Below are positions 25,301-40,300 of a stretch of 64,000 nt of DNA, one piece after another. The notes beneath the pieces are model-generated. The model worked only from the letters and a program-made list of their open reading frames with translations. It was not told where the DNA came from and searched no databases. A program made the translations under genes and the position numbers. The stretch lies in the NCBI GenBank assembly GCA_944548615.1, contig OX155955.1, positions 11,155,921-11,219,920 of the forward strand. Reading direction: 5' to 3'. This stretch comes from Micropterix aruncella. Taxonomy: Eukaryota; Arthropoda; Insecta; Lepidoptera; Micropterigidae. Position 1 is the first letter of the stretch. Each line of letters opens with the position of its first letter.

Positions 25301-28300
25301 CTTTTTTCAGTTTCTTAACATTTGTTTTTTAATGTAGATTTATTGTTCCTATTTCATTCTAATTTCTCATACAAAAGACTTTTTATAAACATTTCATATA
25401 TTGTTTTCTGTATATTCTGTGCATATTTGTAATTACGCTAGATTTTTAAATAAATTAATAGTTTAAAAAAAAAACATTAAAAACACGCTTTTGGGCTATG
25501 ATGCGATATTCACATACACACGGCTGTGATACGATATTCCATCATGGAATGCCAGTGCCTATCTTCCGGCTCTATCATCAGACCTTGAAACCTAATCGCG
25601 GTCAAAGTTCATTCCAAGACTTTTCTAACAAGTCCAAACACAGCTATGATACGATGTTCCATCATGAAGTTCCAGCTCATATTCCGACTCCATCATCAGA
25701 ACAGTTCGACAGTACCATATTATTGTATTGTCATCAGAACTACATACAGCTGCCAATTTTCATGACGCTACGATCCTTTGAAAATGGTTAAATTAGTTAC
25801 CTTAGATTCCATTACATAGTTAGTTACATACAGGTCGACCTAATAAAATCGTGTTAAAAAATATCAGATTGCTGAATTTTATAGTTTTTGGGTGCAATAT
25901 TATACTTTATTATTACTGCATAGGCAGCCAGATATATATTAGAATTATAAATAATGTATTAATTGAAAGTTCTATGCTCTTCTTGCTGCAGTAATTATTT
26001 TTGAATTAAATAAACATTGAACTTTGAAGACCGAGAATACTTCGGAATGTTCTATAATATTCTATAATATTGTAGAATGTCCCCAGAAAGTCCCAGAAAT
26101 GGTGATGGGGTTAAAGGGGGGAGGGAGGGAGGAGAAATTGGAACCCAGGCTACGCTGGGTGACATTCAGCTAGTAATACAATAAAACTGAAGAAATTTAA
26201 ATTTTGTATGTATTAAAAATGTGTTTTTTTCAGATTCGGGTTCTTTGGTCTCATGCTTTACAAAGAGTTTAGAGTAATTGCGATTTAATCGTTTCCTTTA
26301 AATATGTATAAACGCAATAACTTTATTATTATATACTATACACAAAATCTGTTTCCAGCGCGCCACATAGGAAGCCATTATTTAACGTCATTCAAATTTA
26401 CATTCGATTCACAATTTTATTCGGGAGATACTCTTATTTTGTTTCTTGTTGTGTATGGCAAGCGATTGATACAATTTCGTAGAGCTAAATTCTGCAAACA
26501 CATATTATTTAGTGGTTTGCGAATATGTTTGAAAGAGGATTGGCAGTATCCGACACAAGCATAGGTCTGAAAAAATAACCTTGTACAAGAATAAGGATGT
26601 AATCATTAGTAATATATAAGCTAATGTAATCATTAGTAATATATAAACTCCCAATATATAAACTGTAAAATTTGGAAACAAAGTATTTTAAAAACACACC
26701 CCCTGTTGTATTTTAGTTACCCCCTTAAATAGAAAATTTGGAAACAAAGTATTTTTAAAACACACCCCCATGTTGTATTTTAGTAGAACTAATTCAAAAC
26801 ACTGATTAATGGAAATAAAAACACGCTGCATAAATTTAATGTAGGTACACAAAAATCCAGATATAGATTTACCTATAAAAAAAACCTACCTGAAAATAAA
26901 TGGACAAATTAACTGTAGATCTTAGTGAAGGAGAAGTATTCCATACCAAGCAACTATTGGGCGATTCGTAGCATTAGTGTTTTACTTTTACATATAGCTC
27001 AAAAACAACGGACAAAAGAAACAAATTTTCTCGTAGTATTTATTTGTATACATGCCAGATTGTAAAAATATCCAGCCTTAACTAAGCTTAAACTCGCCAA
27101 TCTTTTTTTGTGATTTTTCATGCGCATTCGTTGTATTCTGCGCTTTTATACAAAGGTTAATTACTTGACTTCACTTGGAATGCTCCAAGTGAGCCGCATA
27201 TTTGGGTCAAAGAGCTGTACGTGGCTCGCAAGATGCTGGTTCACGAGCCCTGGCCCAGCGTATACATTCCTCCACTTATCCGAGTGTGGCTTTGCTTAGC
27301 GAGCAAATACTGCAGAGGGAGTGGGTAGCGTCAACGACTTTCCTCGAAGAAGTTTCTGGAGCGCGCCTCTGCCGCTTCAGCCGACCCATTTTATCATACA
27401 ATGGTCCCATTTCATCCGACCTAAATTACGGCCTTATTCAAACAACTGTCAGCACGAAACAAAAGAAGTGCAATACGTGCTTTAAATATGTTTTAAAATA
27501 CTGCGAGAAATACTACTGCGAACGGGCGTGCACCTGTACGCGGTTTTTCAAGTTCCATCTTTAAAATTATTAAACTTTTATTAACAACTCAGTGCTCAAA
27601 ACATTTGTAAAATTATCATTTCAAATTACTAGTGCCAGCCGGAGTAGTCGTTTCAAACGCATCAAAACGAAAAAAATATAAATTTTCCAGAACATTTTTT
27701 TAATACATTTTTAAGCATATGCGAGGTTAATTTTAATTTAAGTTCTCTAAATAGAGACTTATCCTCTCTGCAAGAATTACCAACCTACATTAGCACCACC
27801 TCGATATAAGTAAGTTCCTAGTGAGGTGGTAAACCATCTCCTTGCCGAGCTAGATTTATACATGTATACTTATCAGAAATTGATTTGTATTAGGATAAGG
27901 CGTTTTTTTTTGTATTGCATTTATGGATCACTAAACTAAACTAAATGAAATACAAAATGAGGTAGGGGCCAAAACATTTTTTAAAAAGAAACTACCATCT
28001 GTTGTATTTATTAAAACTACTAAAAGCAATATCTGTACATTAAAAAAGTTGCAGAAATATTATATTGTGCAGAGATAACATTTTTCAATACACATATTTT
28101 GCTCAAAACGACGTTGGTTTGCACCATCTTCCTGTCCTTTAATTCTCACGCCTACGTCGCGAGCTTCCAAAACGCCTCCACCGCGACGATTTCTGTTACG
28201 CGACGCCGTCGTAGTCGCCGTCGATTTTGTTACGCTACTCTTTCACAGCACTCTGATCTTTTCTTCTGTTGCTCGACTTTTGTTTGGTCCGTTCAATCGT

Positions 28301-31300
28301 ATCCGTCCCAGTTTTATTCACCTCGGGTAATAATTTATTTATGTGTTTTGTGCGCGACTTATTCCCTTAAGGATGGAGCAGGTTTGCAAGTTGAGATAAT
28401 GTCATCGTCCTACTCCCAGCGCTGCCCGGAGTCGCTGCCATGCTTCCAGAATCGCCCTGGCTGCCGCGACTCCAGAAGTGATGCTATTCGCGATCGGAGT
28501 GATTGCGTTTCCGTTTATCTGCGGTGTGTTTATAAGCACGTTGATATACTCATATAGCTGTGAATACCAATATCATTGGTTTTGTCGCCCGCTTCATTTT
28601 GTTTTTTAACCTTACACTACCCGACTCCCTCGTCAGCGCATTGCGTGAGGCGCTGCTTCTTGTAATGTTTTTATATTTTGTCTAATAGTCAGAGGTTTAT
28701 TTGCATGAAGTGCTGAGAAAAAAATGTTTCTTATAGATGTAATATTCAGACCCTAAATTGTAGTCAAATTTCGTCCAATGAAATATGAATTTTCTTGCAT
28801 TTTTATATTAATAACTAGCTGAATTTCACCCTGTGTTTCTTAGGTTTCTCTCTCCTCCTCCTCTCACCGCCTCCTATCCCACATCAAACCGTTTCGTCAG
28901 AGCACGCCGATAAAACAACTCACCAGCTCATTTTTCTTCGACTTGATTTACAAATATCGTGATTTCGTATCGAAAACCAATATATCTCACAATAAAATAT
29001 AGCCTATAGCACTCGTTGATAACGTAGTTTTCGATTATTGAAAGAATTTTTGAAATCGGATCAGTAGTTTCGGAGATTACCTCCTACATACAAACTTACA
29101 ATCTTTACTTCTTTATAATATTATGATAGATATTCCAAACTATACTGGATTTTTATGAATTCTACTCGATTGTGTTTATTTCAACACCTTATACAGCTAG
29201 CGAAACACTATAAAAAACTTATAGCTAAAACATATTAAATCTCAAAAAATAATCAATTTTTGACCAAATTGACGATACCAGGAAATAGGAACGTGTTTAC
29301 GCATTGCCGCAGCGCCAAATCAGTCCGATTCATCGCGAACAATACATCTTATCAAGACCACATCCATTCGTTACCGGCACGGAACCGATCCGCCAGTTAC
29401 ATTATTACGTACATATATTTTTATAATTTAATTATCATTATCATTTCCCGCTCGGCCAATTCCACTTCATTCGATGCGCGGCCATGATTATTCCGTACTT
29501 TAGCGCTATTTTTAGCACCTTTCTGTTTAATTATTTTCATTAATAACCTCGCATCGGCCTTTTCTATTTCTGATCGCTTGCTGCTGTCCTACTTGTGGCG
29601 AAGTACGTGACCTGTGACGTCATTCGCGTCCATTGATACCCACGAGCCGCAAACTGTCATCTAGATACGCACCATAGGTTGTATATAAAGAGAGACCAGC
29701 AATACTATCGAAACTTGTAATGTAAAAATGAGACTCAAAAATGTAAAAATACAGAAATTTATGTTTAAAACAGAAATTCTCCATTCCTAGTCTACGAGTT
29801 TAATCTGTCCTAAAACTACTGCGAAGGAGGCAGCGGTAACGGGATCTTTTTAAAAGAAAATTGTATTAACATAATAATGAAAACCAAGTTAAAGAACTCT
29901 TCATTTGAAGCAACACACATCCAAACTGTGTTCCCATTGGCCAAAACATCTCCATTCACTGGCACTCGAATAGGCACCTGTGGTTCCTGAAAATTGCGCA
30001 ATAGTGATTCTGCGGTCTTCGCTCATTTTTACCCTGATATTTTCAACGTGATCCTGAATGTGACTCGTTGAAGGGCGACCAGCTGGAGATTCGTCTTCCA
30101 CACTCATTTGACCCGTTTTGAAGCGACTATACCACTCATAAGCCCGTGTGCGACTCATTGCATCATCCTTATAGGCATTTCATAGCATCCTTCTCTAAGC
30201 ATTTCATAAGCCTGAACTGCAGTTTTCTTCAAAAGGAAGCAAAACCTCACACTCATTGTATTTACAAAATAAAATGTCCTATAGCAAGAAACCATTTATA
30301 CATTTAAAATCAGCGTCAAAAATTATGTGAGATTCAGCTGTTATCATTCTTGTAAACGATTAAAAACCTAAATGTTGTTGTCCAGTGTTATTTTAGTCAG
30401 GAAGAGGAGCTTGCGTCGTTGTTTTTTTTCTTGATGTGAAAAAGCCTGCAGGAGAACTGACGAAACTCCTTGTCATTCTATCTATTTATATAAATCAATT
30501 TGAACCCAACTATACAAAAATCCAATAATCCGCTGGAAAAATCCACCCCTGGAACGCCGCTGGAAAAATCTAATAATATCGTATGTCTTTTCAGACCAAC
30601 CCATTAATGTTTCTTTTTTCGTATTGTCAATAACATACCACCATTCCTTCCATGTCTGTCTATTTGTGGCTTGTTAATTGCTTTTCCTTTTTTCTTGTTT
30701 ACTGCGCTTCGCGCGGTGGGAGTGACTCGTGACGTCATCGTTGACCTGCGTCGTGGCGTATGACGTCGAGAGCTTTCGTGTTTATTGCGTTTATACACGT
30801 GCTCTAGGTATATGTTAAAGACGTAGGCGGTTAATGAATGTTTTCGTTGTTTTTAGTAAAATTTGGTAATAACTTTTATTATTTATATTTAAATTTGGCC
30901 TTTTTTTTAATTGTTGATAATTCCATTTTTAAAAAAAAAACAACTTAAAATATGACCATTTAGCAAGGTTTTGTTTGAGTGAGAAAAAATATAGGTTGTC
31001 TGTAAACCTAATATAGTTGAGTGTCTAAAAAATATACATTTTATTTAAATTTATACCTTATCGAAAAAGTATCTTTTCTTAAAAAATAAAATTGACATTG
31101 ATCGTTCTTCCCCGTACTATCCGTTTTCTCTGTAGTTCTTATTAATATTTAATTCCCTCTTCTACCGTATTTAATTCATCTTATTGATATTTAGTTCCCT
31201 TCAATTTATTTCATAAATGATCTACTCTAAACGTGCTAAATCACCGATTACTTTTAAAAATCCGTTGCGTCACCCCCAAGACTTTCTCCGCAAGCATACA

Positions 31301-34300
31301 AACCCCCTTCTCTCCTTTCGCGCAAAACCTCTAACCCCCCCCCCCCCCCCTTCACCAACCCTCCTCCCAGCATCCTCCCCCAACCCACCACACAAATACT
31401 CCCCAACTCCCCTCCTCCCAGACCTCCCTCCCGATAAAGATAGTGTCAAGTAATTATGATCGCAAATGTAATATTTTTGTATTCTTTCCGTAGTATTAAA
31501 ATGGTATTTGTCTAATATGATGTAGTATTTTCTGAAGTACGTCGGAATTTAAAAATTATTTGTGTCGCTTGTATAAGATATATTCCAACCAAAATTTCAC
31601 AGTATGATGTTGGGCCAAAAAGGCATATGCTTATGCGTACCTAATTTCAAGTTTATAAGTCCAATATTTCGAGATTGAAGTATGACTAGCGCGCCCCCTG
31701 GTGGACCGATTTCAACCACAACTCAACTCTTGCCATGACTAAATGATGAGTGCATGCCAAATTTCAACTCAATCGGATGAAGGATGAAGCGTTTGGGTGC
31801 TATCGTGGAGGAATACACACTCAGACACACAGAAGTGCGTTGGCAATACATTGCCTCTCTGCCGGGAAAGTAAAATTACAGTGGGTTCCACAGTTCACGA
31901 ATATCCTCAACAGCCTTCTGAGCGTCCACGTTTCTTGGCCACTAAAAAAATACTCGTCGTCTAATTCTAGGGACCAGCGTTGGCAACACCGGCGTCGCGA
32001 CGCATAAAGGTTATTGCCATGCGTGTGGGAGTTTTAGCAATTTATTATTGAGGCTGAAAGGGGGCAAATGCGTACACATCAATAAAAGTATGAGAAATCC
32101 TTTTCTTTTGATCTTTAATGATATTGTGACCCCCTCCCTCGCCTATCCATCCCACAGCTAGACATAGAAAATACATAACTACCTACCTACAAACATCAAC
32201 CCAAGGAACAAATACATTTACCCCGTAATTAAGAAACCCCAGAAGTTCAACTAAACAAGTTTTCGAGAAATCAACAAAGAAATAGCCAAGAGCCAACGAC
32301 AAAAAGTGCAAGAGTTTTGAAAAACCGATACTCTCAGATCAGACAGTATTTTGGTCATTGAATGCCAGGGTACATCCAGCAGGCCAGATTCTGAGACACC
32401 TGGCGCTGGAGCCGATCCCAGCTACTCCATGGCAATCAATCATCGAAACGCATAACTCAATGGAGGGCTTCTATTGGCAAGGATGTTATGGAGCAGATAG
32501 CAACGGGGTCTCATCTCCCCTACACCACCTGGGGTGGTGCAAGATCGGCAAGGTCGGGTTGGTGAAAGGTCTGGCAAGTACGGTTGGTGACCAAGAGTCC
32601 CCAGCCGCAACTCCTGCAACTTCGCGACTGTTCGCAGTGAAATCTGTGGTTATACGTTGTCATGCAGAAGTAAAGGCGTTGAGCGATTGACCAGACTCGA
32701 TTATTTAATTACGAGCTTCTCCATCATTGTTTGCAGCTCTTAACAGTACACATTTACAGTAACTGTATAGCCAGACTGCAAGAAGCTGTAATAGAAAATA
32801 CTGGCACAGGATCTCATATTTGAAAATAATGCAAATTTTCAACTTTACCATGGTTGCACAAACGAAAATATTTGAGTAAAAACAAATTACGAAAAGTCAA
32901 ATGAACAGCTGATTCTTAAAAAAGAATAACATGACCGTGAATTAAAATTTACATGAATTTGAAATTCCATCTCAAACCCAAGTTATCCAAGTTCAAGGTG
33001 GCCAGTTTGAAAAAAAAAACAGCAATTACATAGGTACGGACCCAATATATGCCAGTATACAAGATTGAAACAATTCAAACAATATAGGTACATGAATATC
33101 TTACTAATATTATAAACGCGAAAGTTTGTATGTATGTATGGATGTTTGCTACTCTTTCACGCAAAAACTACTGAATGGATTTTGATGAAACTACAATAAT
33201 ATAGCTTAAACATCAGAATAACACATAGGCTATAATTTATAAAGATATATGGTTTTCTATCATCATTATCACAATTTTCCATCACCACGCGGGTGAAACC
33301 GCTGGGCGCAACTAGTTATTTATATAAAACTGTTCTAAATGCATAGGATCGTGACGATTAAAACCATTTAAAATATATATTAATGTACCTAAATCTGTCG
33401 TAGGCGCTTGGGATGGTTTAAAACCAAGTTTTTAAGCGGTTTTCAACTTAAGGACTATTTATTTTTGATAAATATAATTAAAAATTGAGTTTTCTGGCAC
33501 TTAAAACTGTTTTCAAACGCTAGAGAATGTTGAATAGTCACAGTTTATATAAAAAACGACCAATATCGAAAAATCGGCGTTTAGGGCAGTTTAAAACTAG
33601 ATAGACGATGTGCTTTAGATTGTGTTCTATGGTGTTCTACAAGTCGCCAGTTGGCCCAAATACCGCCGAATATACCCGTCGTTAGTTTCGTGTAGTTTAA
33701 AAGATTAATGAAAGTATTTTCGTCGTGGCACGCTTACGGGTCATTGATACACGCGAGGACGGTTTGCCTCCCCACTCTTGACCCATTTACCATAGGCTTT
33801 TTTTAGACTCCCTATACATATTGCAGGTCTTTGTGTCTGCTGGCCCTGGAGGGGAACCCGCCTTACTCTATTAGACTAGCGTTTTTATCGTAGGGTGGAA
33901 CGATTTCCCTAATTTCTAAAATATAAGGTGAAGTTCTTCGAGAGTGCTTAACACTCCAGGACTCGCTCTCTATTTTCAAACGTAGTTAGTTGCACCCAGT
34001 TAAATAAGACCCATGATTAAAATGGATTTATAATGAGAAATATTAAACCGTATTAAAAACAAAAATATTTTTGAATAATCAGGTATTCAATATAACAATT
34101 TTAATCAAAATCAAAATGCTCTATATGCTTGGCTACTTGCCGGAAAGTTTTGGGGTGTCACAACCGATTTTTTTATTAATATTGGCATGAATTCACAATA
34201 ATGCGTTTTATAGACTTTCCTTAAATAACTAACTATTTAAGGGAGTCAAATATACTAGAAAGACCTTGAGGTCATTTTTAATATGTTGATAAGGCTTATG

Positions 34301-37300
34301 CCAGTAGTAAGGGATCAAGTTTGTTTCGAAAGACCTGTACGAGCTGCGCAATGCTCAAAAAACAGCAAAATGTTTACACTTTTTTTTTCGGTTTTTGCTC
34401 AATACCTTCTATGGTATACGTACAGTTATTTCACAACAAACCAAAAACAAATTCTTCGGAGATTCGAGGAGCTACTTGGTGATTTGAAAGATTGCGGGTT
34501 AATAAGATTGCTAATTTTCGAAGAGCTGCATCTCGGAAACTTCTGGACATACGATGCTCGGTTTAGGTTTAAATTGTGGCAAATTCAATTTACTTAAAAT
34601 AAGAAAACCATAAGTTTTTCTATTGGACAAGTACTGTTTTTTTTTAGGAATTGTGCAAATCCTTCAAAGCTGCAAATTTGGTGTCTTCCAATTTGCACAA
34701 GTCCTAACGATATATAAAAAAATAGAAATACATGTTCTTTTGCAAGGTCTGATAAATAAATACAAACGGAGCTGCCATGGAATTCACCGACCGGAGTCGG
34801 GCCCATCATAATACTATTTTTTTTACACTTCTGGGGGGTGAGCAGTGGATTCCAGACTTACGAACCGGCTGTGGTAGGTTTAGGACAGCTGTCTTGCCAC
34901 ATGTGAGCGTTCACCTTACCACGCATTCACTCCCCCTTCGAAGCCATAGAATTTGAGATGCGCAAATCGCAGTTTTAGATAATTTTTCTGTTGACTGTTG
35001 TATAAATTGACCAGGCTATTTGTAAAACTATTGTAATTCTTAATGTATGATATATTCTGAGTAAAGTAGGATACATTCTAAAAAAGGTCATGGGTCATTT
35101 TTACTCGCTACCGCGTAAAAATGACACATGACATCATAAGACGTCCACTACTATCGATTGCGGGCCCCAATTGAACAGGTTACATTCGTGCTGTTTATAC
35201 AGTCATTTGAAGGCACTGTAAATATCAGGACAGGTGGAAAAAAACACAAGAAGATGTCATCAAACCACTACTGGGTCTTTTTATCCGTCAGGGAGTCCTG
35301 GAGTGTTAAATAATGAAATTATATACTTAAGTAGCTACCTGCCTATAATAAACGCAATATGACTGAGCGCCAGAAGGAATATTTACAATTATACTCAAAA
35401 AGCTGTGGACGACCTCGATTACAGCAATAAACGTTATCAGATTTTTGGAATTTTGCGAAAAGGTATATTTTGTACACAGTCGTTACCAAACATTTTTTAA
35501 GCTATTGCATAGCTTTTATCGCGGGCCTAGGCCAGCGCGGCGACCGAATGAAGAAATTTCCTAACGAAAATTAATGATTTTAAACTGATAATTACGTCTA
35601 AACGAGTACTGCTTACGATTCGAAAAAAATATATGTTAAACAAGAACATTTTCCTAATATTCTTAGCTTTGAATATTTTAGATTTTGTTTATATTACATA
35701 GTGTAATTAATTTGTGAAATTAGGTCTAACCGAACACAAAAACGACTACTACGCAAATACTATCTGGCGTATTATTATGAAACCTGCACCGTTTTAAAGA
35801 TAATTTAATTATCTATCTTTTTATCTACGTTTTTTTTCGAATAATCCGGTTTTTTTGCTTTATCGAATAAAAAATTCGTGCGCGGCGCTCTATCGGAAGA
35901 CGTTTAAATTATCCCGAATCATTTGCTACCGCAGCCGCAAATGCTTGGGAATAAAACGTTTTCCGATAGAGCGCAGTTATCTGATATCAGAAAAAATAAA
36001 ATAAATAAATAATTATAACTGCATAAGTTGTTAAAAATGCTATGCAATAGCTTTACCGCGGCAGTCCCCGAGTGCCACACGTATTTTTTATTTATAATAT
36101 TACTGAAATATAGTATTATCTACAATATTATAAGGCGCCACTGCTTTTGGTAATGTACTTATGTACATTATTGTTTCTATAGACATTATTTGTTTCTGGC
36201 CCCTCGGATGTATGATGCATTCATTGCGACACTCACCGCCGGGCAGAAGCTGAGAACCAGTACCGCTTTCAAAGCTGAGGTCACAAAATGGTTACGTTCA
36301 AAAAGTAGAGGCGAATGCGAAAGGCGGCAGCTCATGGAAATTGTGTCTTAAAATAATTTAAAAAAAAGTTTTTGCAATTATTTATTTTTGTTCATTTATA
36401 TATTATTATGTAAGTATATATAAATTATATATTGAATATATGTAGATACGTTTTGTATATATGTATGTGTGTGTGTATGTGTATATATATTTTTAAATGT
36501 ATGAGTGTGTATTTATATATAAATGTATCTATTTATTATAATGCCTATGTAGGTAATTATCCTTTTATCCTTTTATTATTACCCCTTTACTAACTAAGAT
36601 TAGATGTCTTTTTCTTCAAATTTTCTTAACGATGTTGCTAAAAATTATAATTATTTTAACCGAAAATTTATAAAAATGTGTACATGTACTATGTAACAAA
36701 TATAAGAGTGGTATCACTCCAGAACAGACTGTAGTCTAGTGGAGTTTATAAAATCCATCAAATCTGTACTTTCTTTGCTTCGCAAACAATGATTAAGAGC
36801 CGTATTACAAAATAGCGTAGGTATTCTTTTAAAATGAGTTGAAAAAATGAACGCATTTTTTTTTGGATGTAACTATAAAAGATAGGATAAATAAATAAAT
36901 AAATAAATAAATAACTATTCAACCCTGGGAGAAAACCGCGGCACTGAGCGCTCTTCTCTTGCGCAAGCAAATATATACACAATTTCTAATTGTTTTTTGC
37001 AGTGTTTTCTCCTTTCTAATGACAATAATTTATATTATGTCGTATTGCTAAAAGAGTGAACTTTAATATAGTATAAGTATTATATAAGAATCTTATTTTA
37101 TTTCTGAGAAAATTAGAATGATACAGGAAGATTTTTTTTTAATTTTGTGTAATTGTAAGTAATGTATACCTTGGATATGTGGTCAAAAAACGAAAAAATA
37201 AAGCCGTAGTGTACATCAAGAATACATGACGGACATAAAAAAAAATAGTATACGGTTTTCGTTGTAGTGATATTACTGTATTAAGGAGCTCAAAGTTTGC

Positions 37301-40300
37301 CTTCCGAGCGTTTTACGAATAACGACTTTCGGAAAATGGGCTGAATAAGTAAATAATATTCGTTATATCTAAAATTAAAGGCCGCTATGGTCAACATCAA
37401 GAAATGGTCCAGGTAATTCAGTAATTAAAGTTTGTAGAAATCTCTTCATTTCTTGGAATTAGAACGCCAAAAATCCACTTTTCTTGCCTTTCTGGAAAAA
37501 AAATGTGATAGGGCTCTTAAGTATTTGCTCTTTTTTACACTGTATTATTTATGTCAACATTGTAAATTTTTATTTTGGATTTAAATAAAAAAATTACAAA
37601 AAAATAAAAAATAAAAATGTTCTTTTTAGCACAATAAAGTTATTCTACATATCTATGTACCTACTATCTGCGGAACTTCATAGAAAAACAACTCAAGGAG
37701 TTTCTAAAATAATTATAAACTAAGTAAGAACATCCATATTTACTAAAGAATTATAAAGTCATATTATGCTCAAAAATCTGTGGTCGATTTCGATTACAGC
37801 AACAGCAGTTATAGCAACAGCAATATTTTTAGAATATTGCGAAGTGGTATATTTTGTACACGGTCGTTAACAACCACGTTTTATTTATTTTCTTATTCAA
37901 AATTAGTGTTAGCTACAATCTTATCAGATACTTCTACTTTTAGCGTAAATTGTGATGAATAATCACCTAATTATAAAACATATTTATAATCATACAGCTA
38001 ATTATAAATCATAATTATACACACTCTAATTCCACCTTTTCCACCCTTTGGGACGGTCTTCCACTTCGATCACTCGGGATAACGCACTCGCCATTCCGTT
38101 ACATCACTTCTGTTTACACGTACTCTACGGTTCGTTCTCGTTTATGGAATCAGCTCCCACACTCTCTCAGACATGCACCTTCGTTGCTCAATTTCGAAAC
38201 TTTGTTGAAGAAACATTTGTTTTCACACAACCACTAACACAATTTCATATCCTCTCCTTTATCTTCCTCTGTTCAGAAAAAGTAAAAATTGCATATTGTA
38301 TATGGCTTACTTTTACCATTAACTTATTGGCATATATTTCTTAACACGCTTTTATTAGGTCGACCTGTATGTAACTAACTATGTAATGCAATCTAAGGTA
38401 ACTAATTTAACCATTTTCCAAGGATCGTAGCGTCATGAAAATTGGCAGCTGTATGTAGTTCTGATGACAATACAATAATATGGTACTGTCGAACTGATCT
38501 GATGATGGAGTCGAAAGATATGAACTGGAACTTCATGATGGAACATCGTATCATAGCTGTGTTTGGACTTGTTAGAAAAGTCTTGGAATGAACTTTGACC
38601 ACGATTAGGTTTCAAGGTCTGATGATGTTGTTTTTACGTGCATTTATAAAAGCGTGTTTTTAGTGTTTTTTTTAAAACTATTAATTTATATTAGTTTATT
38701 TTAAATTTAACTTTATAACTTCTGTGTGTAATGTACGATGACATATAAAAATTAGGTTATCAAATAACAAATAGTGATAAGTCCGCCATTTGTGTATTTA
38801 AAAAATTAAAACCAGTGTAATGTTTCTTATGTAATGTTCTTCGCAGCACAATAAAGTTATTCTATCTATCTACCTACTTTCTGCGGAAGTTGATAAAAAA
38901 CAACACAAGTCAAGGAGTTTCTAAAATAAATTTAAACTGTGTAAGAAAATCCCTACATCTGCAATATAGTTAATGTTGGAGTGAAAAATATGGGTTTTTA
39001 CCAAAGTTTTTAAAGCAATCAATCTATTACAAAATATATAAAGCATTTAGGAGAAAAAAATTAAAATCTCACGACTATTCATTAGAGAACAGTTCTATTT
39101 ATTACATTATTTATTTTGTTGGTTTAAATGCTGCGACTCAGCATTGCCACGTTTTTTTGGAGGTTTGAGAATAACTTTTTAAATCTTTGCATTTCGCTGA
39201 GCCTTTGAGCTGCAGGTATCGTATCTTCTCCGTAGAGCCTAATTCAGCCGATCGGCCCATATTGCTCGCTTGTTCGCAACAGAAAAAGAGGATTGCCAGT
39301 AAACCTAGCAAGAACAAAGAAGCGGAAAAGAGATGATCTTATAAATCCTAATCTTAGGTTGTTCCTTCTGGCACTTATAGATAATTCAGAATAGATACAG
39401 AGCAATGCAGATATACTCAGTAAGATGCATTGACAGTCAGCCATTATATATTTTTTACGTTTTAACTGGTAAAGAATGTTGTTTTAAATATTGAAAAAAC
39501 TATCATACTTTTAAAACAGTATCTCAGTAAAAAACCAAAGACTGACTAGTGAAAGGCTGGATTTACAATCCGTCGTGTACACAAATACATTCTATGACAA
39601 AAAACCTGAAAAATATATATTTTTAAGTGTCATGTCGTTAAAAAAACGTAGTGCTATCTGTCGCCCAATAGATGTATTATATGAAATAATTCTTCTTTAT
39701 TTCGTTCTAATGTTGATTTCAGGTATATAATTTATTTTTTTGGGTAAATCTTTATCTTGATATATTTTGAATAATATTAGATTCATGCAATGTGTTTTTC
39801 TTTGCATGATTCAATATTTTGAAGTAGCTTAACTAAAATGCAAACGGTGGCCTTGTTTTTAAAATACTTTGTTTTTAATTTTTGATTTAAAGAACTTAGA
39901 CTTTAGTTTATTTTGGTGTGGCATATTCTGCGCCCACAAAGACTTTTTTTCCTATTACCTTTTCGTGTGCCAAACTCATTATATATAGGTTAGATTAGTA
40001 ACTATCCGCAAACAATGTTTGCAAATCAGTATAGGATAGCTCTAGAATCTAGCATATTGCCTCTAGGCAGTATGCTCGTATGAATAAAGCATTTATTAAT
40101 ATTATTATTATTATGATATATATCTAATAATAATAATAATAGTAATAAACTTATATATCTACTCATAAGTCAAATCAATTGAGTTTATTTTTTAAAATCT
40201 ACAGATTGGACAAAATCTCAAATAGCAAAACTTACATTTTTTTTTATAAAACTCATCTTTGTTGCGTATATTTTTTAAAGTTTTTATAAAGAATTGGTAA

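Noticed and set aside
27202..27564. 120-codon open frame on the + strand
   Set aside because: Nothing recognisable. Its Cys-rich end (CNTCFKYVLKYCEKYYCERA) suggested a small secreted or zinc-binding peptide, but there is no signal peptide or supporting exon structure.
32358..32690. 110-codon open frame in the GC-rich patch
   Set aside because: No match to LINE or host proteins by eye; kept only as a composition note.
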